From Suillus spraguei (lineage: Eukaryota > Basidiomycota > Agaricomycetes > Boletales > Suillaceae), in assembly GCA_016800925.1 (NCBI GenBank), contig JABCPU010000876.1, positions 1 through 22,849 of the forward strand: a stretch of DNA of 22,849 bases, read 5' to 3'. This document shows, piece after piece, positions 1-9,898 of this stretch. The notes under the pieces were generated by a model that saw only the letters and a program-made list of their open reading frames with translations, ran no database searches and was not told where the DNA came from. The stretch's first letter is position 1. Each line of letters opens with the position of its first letter. A program made the translations under genes and the position numbers.

Positions 1-240
1 AACTCGTCTTGAGAGTCACGAACAGATTGTTTTCCCATCTTATGGAAGCGTCCAAATAGCAGTTTGGCTTTCCAAGTAAACGAGTTTCCTTGACATGCGT
101 GGACGGCAACCCTCACAGCAGCGGCATGCGGAGACGCAATGTAGCCTCAAAATTCACCAGAAATGAGTTGAACCTCAATCTCCAAGGGTGTTGAGCCAGA
201 GACCTGGCACATTCGCAACATGAGAAATATGTACAATTTG
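1..240 (-). pseudogene. Unidentified coding-like remnant running off the left edge
   Basis: Read on the minus strand, one frame stays open for roughly 65 codons up to the window edge with a single TGA, around position 140. It contains protein-like words such as GSTPLEIEVQLISG, AAAVRVAVHAC and WKAKLLFGRFHKMGKQ. The single stop is a TGA, the type that dominates elsewhere in this window, so it may be a CpG-decayed arginine codon. I do not recognise the family and see no start codon. It could be the end of a gene or gene fragment that continues to the left, or a chance open stretch. From about 240 to 340 I see nothing. Confidence 0.25.
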
Positions 241-349
241 GGACTAATTAGACACACCATGGAGAGTAACCTACACTGCATGTCTGCACACTGTCTCTGA
301 GAAATCTGGTCAAACAATGATGGCAAATTGAAAATCGTTCACTCTGCTG

Positions 350-1158
350 AGGATCGATACACTCACGTGCTGCCAATGTGTAGCATCTTCATTCAGCATG
401 GCCCAAAGTCAAAGGAGGATAAAGAAACGAACCTCCTATTGATGGATCAGCGATGTCGTTTGCAAGCAAGACTCTAAGATAAAAAAACACTCACACGCTG
501 TTAAGGGATGTGCGATTTCAGTAGTAAGCAAAGCTCGAACTCAACAGAAGATCAGCATACTAACATACTGTGAGTAGATGAGCCATGGGATTGGGATTGG
601 TGAGCAAGGCTGACGCTCGATTGGTGTGAAGAGACTCACCGACTGTCAATCGATCAGCGACACTTGAGCTCAACCATAGATGAACACTACTCACGGGCTG
701 TCAATGGAATTCGGCAATGTCATTGGTCAGTGATACTCCAATTCGACTGCGGATCAATGTGCTTACACTCTGTGAATGGATGGGCAACGCGTCAGTCAGT
801 ATGATTCGAGTTCGACACTGGATGGACCAACTCACAAGCTGTCAACAAAGCAGCAATGTTTTCGGTCAGTATAGACCATGGCGTCAGGGCGACGGAGAAT
901 CAATACACTCACACCCTGAAAGAAGATCAGGGAGCACATCAATGAGGAAGATAGGAAGTCGGCAGAAAATGATCACACTCACAAGCTGTCAAGAGATCAA
1001 TGATTTGTTCTGTGAGTGGCTCAAGGTCGGTAGAAGATCAATGTACTGACCTCCTGCCGAGAGATCGTCGATTGCTTCAGTCAGAAATTCTTACACTTAA
1101 TAAATGATGGGCTCACTCACATCCTATCAACAAACGGGAGATGGCTTGATTGAGAACG
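350..1158. repeat. Degenerate part of a ~69-bp tandem array
   Basis: The word (CA)CTCACxxxCTG(TCAA) recurs at about 361, 490, 636, 690, 829, 905, 974 and 1115, usually followed by AGATCAG or GATCAATG-like text. Most spacings are near one or two multiples of 69-72 bp. This is the old, diverged end of the clean array that follows. The short ORF at 717-1049 lies inside it and is treated as a by-product. Confidence 0.6.
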
Positions 1159-1363
1159 GCTCGAGCTCCAAGGAGGATTGACACACTCACACGCTGCGAA
1201 GAGTGGGCAAGGATTTGGATCAGCATCGCTTGAGCTCGAAGGAGGATCGACACACTCACAGCCTGCGAAGAGTGGGCAAGGACTTGGATCAGCATTGCTC
1301 GAGCTCAAAGGAGGATCGACACACTCACATCCTGCGAAGAGTGGGCAAGGACTTGGATCAGCA
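1159..1363. repeat. Clean 69-bp tandem repeat, about three copies
   Basis: ACACACTCAC starts at 1181, 1250 and 1319, exactly 69 bp apart. Each unit carries GCTCGAGCTC-like text, then AAGGAGGATCGACACACTCA, then GCGAAGAGTGGGCAAGGA and TTGGATCAGCA. Because 69 is a multiple of three, several frames stay open on both strands and give repetitive 60-70-residue ORFs. There is no sign that these are translated. Copies are nearly identical, unlike the decayed units to the left, suggesting recent expansion at this edge. From 1364 to 1501 I see nothing. Confidence 0.85.
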
Positions 1364-1501
1364 TGACTCCATAGGATTAATCAACATACCGTCTGCAAGT
1401 AAACGCCCAAAACATAAATGAGAACAACCTTCAAAATTTCTGATAATCTTACAAAGATATGTGGAAACCAGAGACTGCATCTTGCCATTAACGGCTCATG
1501 C

Positions 1502-1760
1502 AAAGGCTTGCTGTGGAATCAGTGATAACGAACAGAAAAAAAACTATGCACCAAATGGAGCTATGCAGACGCGGCAAGGACATGGAAGGACATCGGTTCG
1601 TGGAACGAGGTGTGGCAGTTGGTATGGTGTGCGGTAAGCGTGGGATGCCGCTGGTACTGCTAAAGGGGTAAGACGGCCATGGACAAGTGGTGACTCCTGT
1701 AGATGTGAGACGAGTGTCAAAATATGGGGTTTTAAGCCCAGTGCCAATATGTTCGTTACA
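1502..1760 (+). mobile_element. L1: 3' fragment of a solo LTR
   Basis: About 259 bp match the last 260 bp of the full LTR at 12780-13730, starting at AAGGCTTGC and ending at GTTCGTTACA. The 5' two thirds are missing. It is followed directly by CCGG, the same tetranucleotide that flanks two other copies in the window. By eye there are fewer than 20 mismatches to L3, and nearly all transitions lie in CpG versus TpG or CpA contexts. The minus-strand ORFs across this stretch reappear in L3 and are repeat-encoded, not genes. Confidence 0.8.
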
Positions 1761-2129
1761 CCGGCATGTGTGAAATTTCAAACTCCTCGATTCTCCTGCC
1801 AAATTTCTCCAAGATTGACCAGTCTGATTACGTCAAGCACTTGATATCTTAAATCGGGGTTAAATTTATTTAACCAAGTTGAATCAATTCGCGACGCTAG
1901 TTGAATCTACCTCATGACTCTGCATCATTTTAGAGGCCCCTCTTACAAATCTAGATAAAGTGTCTAACTGGCATGACAGTTCTTTCTGCACTTCGCACAC
2001 TTGTCTTCTGAGCACTGTTTGCTCATGCACATATTCAGCACAGAATTTCATCTCTATTGAATTTTTAAATTCAGTCATACTTCCAATCATATGTCAGAAC
2101 TTGATCACTCAAGTGCAAATGCCAGTAAC
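1761..2129. other. Presumed 5' non-coding part of the DIRS-type element
   Basis: No recognised gene precedes the Gag start at 2130. The element's left boundary is not visible: I found neither an inverted terminal repeat nor a target duplication. A 68-codon minus-strand ORF (1884-2090) has a charged, heptad-like composition (words VLRRQVCEVQKEL, DTLSRFVRG) and looks more protein-like than its neighbours. It might be the last exon of an antisense gene or chance. Confidence 0.3.
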
Positions 2130-3368
2130 ATGTCACAAACACAGACATCACTTAGAGGACCCGCAATGCGAGGGTCTTCAATTGACGCGGAGTCTAATAC
2201 ATCGCATCTACCCCAACAAGACATGGCAAAGAGATGACTTGATGTCATCAAAGATTTCAGAGCTGCAAAAGGAACAAAGTTTGATGCCTCCTATGTTATC
2301 TGTGGAATCATTAGAGAATGCTTGCCCCTTGGTTCAGGAGAAGATCCCTCTATCATCACGGGTATCTATGTATCGATGCTCAACGAATGGGAATCAGAAC
2401 AGAATCAAGCCAGTCAGCAATCAGCAGGAACATCAGGAATACGACATACAGGTGAATCAGTGGCAGACACCTCAAGGATTGAAGAAGAACCTGCTGCAGA
2501 GAAAATTAGGAGTCGACAAGTTAGTATTGAGCCAGGAGAACCTGCTCAAAAGAAACCAAAACTTGACTTTACCTGTCTTGAACTCAGACCATCGGTTAGA
2601 GAAGAACCATCCAAGCCCCTATCCGCAAATCTTAAACACACCATCCGTATCCTACAGAACTGGGCGCAGGATCAAAAACAGGCCAAGCTCGCACTCATGT
2701 ACCATGAGCGAAGTCCAGAGTTCCATGAGTCAGGATGGGCAAATATTGTTGCCGGGCAAAGCCTCAACCTTGACGCAATCCATACCATCATCACTATGTC
2801 ATGACCCATTGATAAGCATACGGAATCCATTGGAGACATTGAATTCACTTACGGAGTCTCGGAAACTTCGACAAAGAAAATCACCAAGCAAAGTCACTGG
2901 AATGCAGCCTGGAATAGAGCTTCGCAAGCCCTCGTGTTTGCTTTCCCTTTTCAACAGGCTGAACTTAACTCCTACTCCAAGCACATCAATGAACAGTTTG
3001 ACCAACAGCTCGAAAGTTGCCATGAGTGAGTCATCTGGTATGACAAGTCTGTCAGATTCAGAGTCGGGAGTACTCGCAGATACAAGTTATTGGACTTCAA
3101 ACACTTCAGAGACATATACAGTTCGCACTTCTCTGCCAGAGGAAGATTACAGAATGAATCTGGGGAAACAAGTAAATCCTGGGGAGGAGGTCGTGAAGTT
3201 AACACCAAATGAGAGCCCTGCCGGAAGTGGAACAATGGAGAATGTACTTGTAGTGCAGCCACATGCTGGTACGCGCACATTTGCAACTTTGAACAAGAAG
3301 GACGCTACTGTGCCTGTCGACACATCAAAACAAAGCATTCTGAGGAGGGGAAAATTAAACCCACCTGA
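2130..3368 (+). pseudogene. Gag-like protein of the DIRS-type element (broken)
   Basis: The ATG at 2130 opens a frame that continues through 3368 interrupted only by TGA codons at 2235, 2802, 3027, 3210 and 3366. The middle part (from about 2905) carries words I associate with Agaricomycete DIRS Gag, such as ALVFAFPFQQAELNSYSKHI and RRYKLLDFKHF. Near 3222-3330 there is a Cys/His cluster (KWNNGECTCSAATCWYAHIC, then a Cys and His tail) that looks like a nucleic-acid-binding zinc knuckle, although its last part is altered. All five interruptions are TGA, consistent with CGA to TGA decay; at 3027 arginine is expected from the family. Gag would package element RNA. A longer ORF in another frame (1960-3492) is an overlapping shadow. 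Confidence 0.75.
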
Positions 3369-3380
3369 GAAATTCCTCAA

Positions 3381-5046
3381 ATGCCCATGCTTTGCCATGG
3401 CCTCATTTGGTCACCTACCAATAGTTCATTCAGCCCAACAGCATGGTCTGCAGAGTATGCAGAACCTGTGCCGGAGCCACCTATATCCTTAGCAGTCAGT
3501 GATGCAGCCAAAACTGTAGCCCAACACTCGCATCTATTTAAAATCGTGACCCCAATCAATGTCAACCAATTTCAGAATCTCCTCACAGATCATCCCAATC
3601 AATCTTTTGTTCTATCAGTGTGTTGAGCTTTACGTGAAGAATTTTGGCCATGGGCTGATGCACCAGACAAATCATATCCTTCTATTAATGACAACTCTAT
3701 GCATACCTGTGCAAATCGATAGATCAAGAGAATTTCATCAAGGAACAACTGCAGGAAGAAATTCGACTGAACTAAGTATCAGAATCATTTGGTCCAGATT
3801 TACTGCCAGGGATGTATAGTGTACTAATGCATACCGTCCCAAAACCTAACTCAGACAAACTATGACTTGTAGTGGATCATACTGCTGGAGATTTTCCCTT
3901 GAACTCTATGATTGATTCAGATTCTATTAAAGGCACTAAACTCGATGGTTTGCATACACTTTGTGCTTCTCTGCTAGAATTTTGGGAAAAGCATCCCAAC
4001 GTCCAATTGGTTCTATTTAAATCAGATGTTTCTCAAGCCTTCAGGAGTTTACCTATGCACCCACTGTGGCAAGCCAAGCAAGTGCTGACAGTTCAAGGAC
4101 AACATTACATTGACTGCTGTAACAATTATGGGGGATGTGGGTCTCCCAAAGTTTGGATCTCTTTTATGTCATTGGTAGCCTGGATCGCCATTCATTGCAT
4201 GCTGATTGATGCACTTAAACTCTACATGGACGACTCTTTCTCATTCAAGTTAGCAGGATGCATGATGTATTATCCTCCATATCAAACCGAGTATCCTGAG
4301 AAACAAACACGCTTATTGATGCTCTGGGATAAAATAGGACTCCCTCATGATTGTCCTAAGCAGCTATTCAGATCAACTCTGACCATTATTGGTTTTGATG
4401 TTGATTCTAATGCTATGTCGGCCACTCTACTGATGCACAAAAGGAGGAATTGATCATTCATCTACGTAACTTTGCCAAAAGAAATTATCAGTGGACATTA
4501 CATGAATATCAACAACTGGCTGGCTAATGTGAATGGAGCTTTAATATTTTCCCTTTACTCAAACCAGGTCTATTGGCTCTATATGAGAAAATTCGCAGTA
4601 AAACTCAGTCACTTGCATGCCTACATGTCAACAACTCTATCATTGATGAGCTTGCCTGGATGGCAGATCATATGATACAACTCCCAGGACTGATGTTTTA
4701 CAAATCATTGGATTTTGACCCAACGTTCGATGATGTGGTGGTTGCTTACACCGATGCCTCTAGTGTAGGAATGGGACTTTGGTTTCCACATGATAATTTC
4801 GCTGGACAATCGGATTTACCACACAACGCACCCAAAGACATGATTTTCTTTACTGAAGCTCTAGCGGTCTGTTCTGCTATACATGCCATCCCAAACATGT
4901 TGGAACCACCTTCAAGATGCTCATATACACCAATAATACTAACACAGTATCGATGTTCAATTCATTATGTGGACATCCTCCATATAATTCTCTATTGATC
5001 TCAGCAGTTAATGTGCTGCTTGAGTACGAGGTCGACTTGCAAGTAG
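3381..5046 (+). pseudogene. Reverse transcriptase / RNase H polyprotein of the DIRS-type element (broken)
   Basis: It begins in the Gag frame with the family words FKIVTPINV and LREEFWPWAD (TGA at 3624 between them), shifts frame near 3715, then runs from about 3722 to 4453. RT motifs are FKSDVSQAFRSLPMHP (catalytic Asp about residue 52 counted from 3872) and the YMDD box at about residues 118-121. After another shift, 4573-4998 holds RNase H: the TDAS motif at residues 60-63 and FFTEALAV with the catalytic Glu. A third shift leads to YTNNTNTVSMFNSL, where I expect TDN, so a catalytic Asp appears to be lost. RT copies the element RNA to cDNA and RNase H degrades the RNA strand. TGA at 3863 replaces an expected arginine (KL*LVVDH). 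Confidence 0.85.
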
Positions 5047-5149
5047 AACACATTAGTTGCTGTAAAACGTGATTTGCAAGCTTTTTGATTTTAAACCCCT
5101 TAAGATGTGCTGGGGCAGCCAAAAAATGATGCAGGTGTCTTCATCATCC

Positions 5150-6124
5150 AGGCAACCTTTAAGGGAAGCCTGGACATGTGAGCATCTCTCACATGAACGC
5201 TCCATTGCACTCAGTTTTGCCATTGATTCTACCACAGCATCAGTCTACAACTCCCATCTCAATTCTTATATAACTTTTTGCCGTCTGCATCATTTTGCCA
5301 TCAATCCACGGCGGATACACTTTCATTCTATATTGTGTGGTTATCTCACCACATTGAACCTCGCTCTGTCGATTCTTATCTATCAGGGATTGCTAGTTGT
5401 TTGGAAGATACCTACCCACAGGTTCGGACAATACGACGGTCATCAATAGTGGCACAAACTCTTCGAGGATGTAAATGCTGTATGTCAAAACCAATACAAC
5501 AGAAGTTACCTTTGTGCACAGATTATTTGCAATGTGTGTGTTTAATTTTCGGAACATCACCTCAATATGACAACAGCCTCTTTCTTGCCCTATTGTTTAT
5601 GGGTTTTGCGACTCTACAAAGATTGGGGGAACTTACATGGCCTGATACTATCAAACATCAAACATATAGGAAGGTGCCTTTGCGACATACACTTACTATC
5701 TCCACCAACACTATTTCATACATGCTGCCTTACCAGAAAAAATGATTCCTTGGGGACTGGCGCTGCTATCCTCATTCAGTCTACATTAGTTATTGGTCTA
5801 GATACATGGTCATTATTTCACAGGTACTTGCATTATTGTGATACAATTTTTCCCAGCAGACCTGCACTTTGGTTGACTAGTGCGGGTGTCATACCAACCA
5901 GAAGTTGGTTCCTGCAATGTTTGCAGCAATACTGTGGCACAGGGATGTCTGGTCATTCCATGTGAGCTGGAGGAGCAACTGCTCTGGCAATTGCAGGTAT
6001 GACTCTGGATCTAATTCAAGCAGCTGGACGATGGTCCTCTGATGAATTCAGAAAATACATATGGCAACATCCTTTCTTACTCAACGCTTTACTGCATGGT
6101 TCAATGAGAGAGGATTCACATTAA
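5150..6124 (+). pseudogene. Tyrosine recombinase of the DIRS-type element (broken)
   Basis: The N-terminal core-binding part shows AIDSTTASVYNSHLNSYITF (about 5210) and, after a frame change, EPRSVDSYLSGI. The catalytic part has the first Arg in GFATLQRLGELTWPD (Arg about residue 115 counted from 5278), then after a shift near 5740 the stretch FPSRPALW and the box II motif GHSM*AGGATALAIAG, where the catalytic Arg of HxxR is a TGA stop (5963). The C-terminus has GRWSSDEFRKYIWQHP with the Tyr nucleophile, and ends at TAA 6122. The enzyme would integrate a circular cDNA by strand exchange instead of DDE chemistry. Loss of the Arg codon and three frame changes make it inactive. Confidence 0.85.
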
Positions 6125-6425
6125 CTCCTATATGGCTTGCTGATTCCTACTCGGGTCTCAAACTTGTACTCGACTCTTGATTCAATTTGCACTCGATGCA
6201 CTTGGTGCCTGAATTGGACTCACTTCACAACTTATCAATCACAACTCTTCACACCACGACTACAAAAATACACAAAAATACAAAAAAAAAAAAAAATAGG
6301 CCTTATAGCATTTCGAATCGTGCCTCTGTCTGGTCTTTCTTGTCTGTGAATTTTGTTGCTCATTCTTGAGCATATCTCATCGAGTCTCGCGTCTATTTTG
6401 TTTCATACTGCCATGTCATGTTTTT
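6125..6425. other. 3' non-coding tract of the DIRS-type element with poly-A run
   Basis: It follows the recombinase stop. It contains ACAAAAATACACAAAAATAC and then a run of 15 A at 6282-6296. No gene is apparent; the short overlapping ORFs here are shadows. Confidence 0.45.
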
Positions 6426-6509
6426 AAGTCTCTCGGTTCACAATAAAATTTTTGAGTCCCCCAAGCATGAAGCTGAGGGACTCCGCTTGCCTATATCACC
6501 GAGAGACTT
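6426..6509. repeat. Nested inverted repeats, possible DIRS terminus
   Basis: The outer arms AAGTCTCTCGGT (6426-6437) and ACCGAGAGACTT (6498-6509) are perfectly complementary over 12 bp. Inside, GAGTCCC (6454-6460) pairs with GGGACTC (6477-6483). Together they can fold into an 84-nt stem with an internal hairpin. DIRS elements end in inverted repeats plus internal complementary sequences, so this may be part of that terminus, but I could not find the matching sequence at the 5' side. Confidence 0.6.
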
Positions 6510-6957
6510 TAGTGGACGTTGTTAGTCCAGACTGGTTATGAGTCTAGGGCGAACTACCTTCATCAGAAGGTTGAGGACATACTACATGATAACTTTAATT
6601 TTGCACTCCGACAGTAGAAAATGCTTACTAATCATAACTTCATCGATTAGACTCGCAGTGCATGATAGCAACAGTATAGGAAGACAGCAGCATAGGACAA
6701 GATTATGAGGGAAATATATGTGAAATTGGGTAGCAGATTTATGTAGATTGTTGTGATAGGCTTCATAATATATTGCTATAAATACTGTTCTCATTTGTTC
6801 ACCAGTCCACCGATGTTTGTGCCATGCAGATATGTTTTCTCACTATTGGCTTTGACTGTCACAATGCTCGGTCACTCAGTGAGCATTGAGTATAAACATG
6901 TAACCAAACAAATAGACCAGAGGGTGTTGTCAATGGAGTCCGGTCAAGACAAATCTG
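6510..6957. other. No gene seen between the DIRS remnant and LTR L2
   Basis: AT-rich sequence with no recognisable coding text. The ORF starting at 6753 runs into L2 and is not supported by any motif. Confidence 0.4.
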
Positions 6958-6961
6958 CTGG

Positions 6962-7884
6962 TGTAGCGAACAAAGTCACACTGACCATGAAAGTGCCGTT
7001 TTACACAAGTGTCTCGTTACTGTCTACAGCGGCTACCGAGAAAACCCCTATAGCGGCATTACCCCTTTTTGCTTTGCTGGTACCGTTTTCGCTCCATGGA
7101 TCCTTGCCCCTTACCGAATCTCACTACCAATGTCCTCCTGTCCATTCCATTTCCATCTAAGATCCATTGGTGCATAGCATATTTGTTTCCGCCATTACTA
7201 AAGCTACGGCAAGACTTACCTTACCTTCCGTGACGCCGCTTGCTCGCTGCGTGCCTCTTAGCTAAATATCTCTATCTCGCTACCATTCTCACTATGTATT
7301 CCTGCCGTTCACGGTACATGTTAAAAAGGACTCTTCACATATTCCGGTACTTTTACTTTTCCCTCTATGGTACACACGGTACTTAGGAATTGTCATCACT
7401 ACTGTCTCTAACGGAATAAAGTCTTTTGCCAAAGTCACTGTCTCTTAAGAATTGTTTTACTGCCGCATGCACCACCGCTCTTTACCACTTGCCTGCGCTT
7501 CACTGCTTGCGCTACGCTTTCCCGCGCTTCATTGCTATGCTTCACCGCTTGTTTTACCGCCAGTTTCCCACGCCTTGCCGCAGTTTTACCGCACGCACTA
7601 CTGCAGTTTTACCACTTTCGCTACTGCTTGTCTACCACTTTCCCGCGCTACCGCTAGTATTACCACTAGTTTCCCATGGACCGGAGGTCACCGCTAGCAT
7701 CTCACTACCTCCGACGGCAGTCTTGCACCACAGGTTGGGCAATATCGAACCATACTAACTTAGCATTCCCTTTAGGGTCGAACGTTCTTGCCTCGCAAGA
7801 GTAGCAGACTAGGTAGAGCGCAAGACTCACATACTAGCTTAGGCTGTGGTTTATCTACAGCCCAGGCTAGATTGTATCTTTACA
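6962..7884 (-). mobile_element. L2: full-length solo LTR (subfamily A)
   Basis: On the minus strand it begins TGTAAAGATACAATCTAGCC and ends TTCGCTACA, 923 bp, with TG..CA termini. The first 130 bp match the heads of L3 and L5, and the distal half matches L4 (for example AGTCCTTTTTAACAT, GTTTAGTAATGG-type text, CACCAATGGAT). Flanks are CTGG (6958-6961) and CCGG (7885-7888), a 4-bp target duplication if one C to T change is allowed. No internal retrotransposon region is present, so it is a solo LTR. The long ORFs within 7426-7758 are shadows of its TTTACCGC-rich sequence. Confidence 0.8.
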
Positions 7885-7936
7885 CCGGTGAACATTGAAC
7901 TTACTTAGTGAAAGAATTGACTTTACAATATGAATG

Positions 7937-8450
7937 CTAAGTGAGAACCACTGCAAGGGCAATGATGGTGTCATCGACATCCATAAGTTTGCCAACATCC
8001 ATAATTTCATCGATGTCCATAAGATCCCCCCAGTTGTGTCTCCAACGTCCATATCTTTGAGTACCTGGGGTGAAGAAAGTCAGAATGAGTGAAAAGGACA
8101 GCAAGACACGAACGCACCATTTCTTGCTGACCCCAACATCATTGATATCCATAAGATCACATTCATATTGGAGTGTCTCTCTCTGAAATGATAAAGATCA
8201 GAAAGAATTAAAAGCACAGTGAGATGTAACAAACTGACCAGATGATCACCTACAGCATCGTCAACTTCCATACAATCGCCTCAGCATCATCGACTTCCAT
8301 ACAATCACCTGCAAGTTCGTGTCAGAGCAGATCTCCCTGCAGTGACAAGAATCAGAACAAATTAAAAGCAGTGAATTATATATAAATGCGACTATTCACT
8401 CACATTGTTTTGTGAGTCCATCTCTATCTCCATCTTGCCTTGCAATAATT
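7937..8450 (-). pseudogene. Small acidic multi-exon gene with MDVDD repeats (broken)
   Basis: Possible start ATGGAGATAGAGATGGAC near 8438 (minus), followed by GTGAGT..CTGAT..CTGCAG. A 30-bp tandem duplication encodes GDCMEVDDAV twice (about 8253-8312), one copy having lost a base. Two 67-nt introns are likely at 8183-8249 and 8065-8131, the latter with an atypical GTCAGC donor. The last exon reads LMDIDEIMDVGKLMDVDD and stops at 7937. A run of six C (8026-8031 on the plus strand) shifts the frame inside it, and a TGA interrupts an upstream exon. It has no known fold; the MDVDD words recall the intact gene at 21244. Only 49 bp separate its stop from LTR L2. Homopolymer shifts could be sequencing errors. 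Confidence 0.4.
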
Positions 8451-9898
8451 GTTTAGTTGAGTATGCAGTGATGCAGTAGTGGGTTGTGTGATATATGATG
8501 GTCACCACCACTTCATTTAATTGTGGCAAGTCAACTTCATATCTGGCAAAAGTTGGTTATATCTATATCCTTGAGGCATTCAAAGAGTTCTCATACCTGT
8601 TTATGATGAAAATACAGCAATATAAAACTTGCTGGCTCCTAGAGATAGAACAGCGTGCTATAGAGACAAGTGAGAACAGCATAGCCAACATATATGAACA
8701 TTACTGACCATCACTCCTCTCCCAATAGCTAAACGCACAATACCAACAAGTTGAAGCTTACACTGTATCTCATATGCAAAACCAGCACAGGCAGCCCTCT
8801 GAAGTACGACAAGTAACCGAGAGAAAATACGTAGAAAGTATATAAAACCAATGAATGGTGCATTGGACATGGTATTACTCATGACATCGCCCGATGTAAA
8901 AGCTTTCGAGAGCATGATCACTTGATATATACAGTAAGTGACAGCTTGTGTCAACATAAATGAGCGCTCACATCATATGATTTAAATCAGTAATCATAGC
9001 GGTGATCTAGTCTTCGCAGTCGCACAGCTCACTGAGGTGATAGAAAGCAGTAAAATTTGAATTTGCCACAAGTCGACGTCTCCCATAGCCTGTACTTAGT
9101 ATCGGATTCTGATGTGCCGTTGAACTGCACAACATGCTGGGATTAACTCTGCTCAAGATACTTTCTTCTTATGACATTGCTGGCTGGTCCAGATGGTTCC
9201 TTGCTTTAAAAATAATTTGTTGAAGTACACAGTAGAGTGTTTTGCTCAGTTGGACCCTGCCCTTTATTCACCCAGCAAACATCAGGCTTGCAATTTAGGA
9301 CCAACATCTGGAACAAGACAGTAAAATACCTGTTTCCTTGGAAGGTCAGAAAATTGATGGATGAACGGATGAGAAAAAGACAGTAATCATGCATAGTTGC
9401 AACTCACCGCCCACTGATCTTGCAAAGTTTTTAGAGCCACTGACTTCGCCCTATATGTGCCACTGAAATGTAAATAAATAAGTATCCCACTGCCCTGTGA
9501 GGGAGGTAGTCATTGCAGTATGCTGACCATCACCACAGTCTGCTAGCCTGAGGATACTCGGCTACCGTGGCTGAGTTTTGAACCTGAGTATTAAATGGTT
9601 CAAACACTCCTCATTACCTGCTAAATAGGAAATATTTTATTTTCTAGTCATGACTTCGAGCCATCATATGCAAAAAGTCCACTCACCAAAGAATTGCATG
9701 AATCCGATTTTGTTGTCCAGAGTCGGTACCAGAGTTTGAGTCATCAAGGTTTGTTTGTTTGTTTGTTTGTTACTAAGGACACAATGTTACTTCCTATCAG
9801 GCCACCATCAGGCTGGCACCGTTCAGTCAATCTGTGAAGTTCATGTGTTGTCACACAAGTCTGCCTTAAATCCAAGTCCGAAAGTTTTAAGATGAGTT
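8451..9898. other. No supported gene; one short microsatellite
   Basis: I see no recognised protein on either strand. On the minus strand a few splice-like GT..CTGAC..AG arrangements occur (for example around 9320-9410, beside the words AKSVALKTLQDQWA), hinting at a decayed intron-rich gene, but I cannot build a model. A (GTTT) microsatellite of nearly six units lies at 9749-9771. A 99-codon minus ORF (8658-8957) is hydrophobic but without family features. Confidence 0.35.

Larger units (their letters stand above)
2130..6124 (+). mobile_element. Decayed DIRS-type (tyrosine recombinase) retrotransposon, coding part
   Basis: The order is Gag-like protein, reverse transcriptase, RNase H, then a tyrosine recombinase. 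That combination, with YR replacing a DDE integrase, defines DIRS-order retrotransposons. I see no methyltransferase domain between RNase H and YR, so it differs from classical DIRS1. The reading shifts between three frames and is interrupted by stops, most of them TGA (2235, 2802, 3027, 3210, 3366, 3624, 3863, 5963). The copy cannot make its proteins. It is flanked on the right by nested inverted repeats (6426-6509) that may belong to its 3' terminus. True ends were not determined. Confidence 0.85.

Noticed and set aside
1178..1366. 62-codon ORF with a 23-residue repeat
   Set aside because: The 69-bp repeat keeps several frames open on both strands, so openness is not evidence of coding.
1960..3492. 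Longest ORF of the window (510 codons, plus strand)
   Set aside because: It overlaps the DIRS Gag in another frame. The Gag frame carries the family words and Cys/His cluster, while this one has shadow-like Ser/Thr/Asn-rich text.
6753..7758. Plus-strand ORFs of 81-135 codons
   Set aside because: They run within or into LTR L2, which is repeat sequence in opposite orientation with no coding content.
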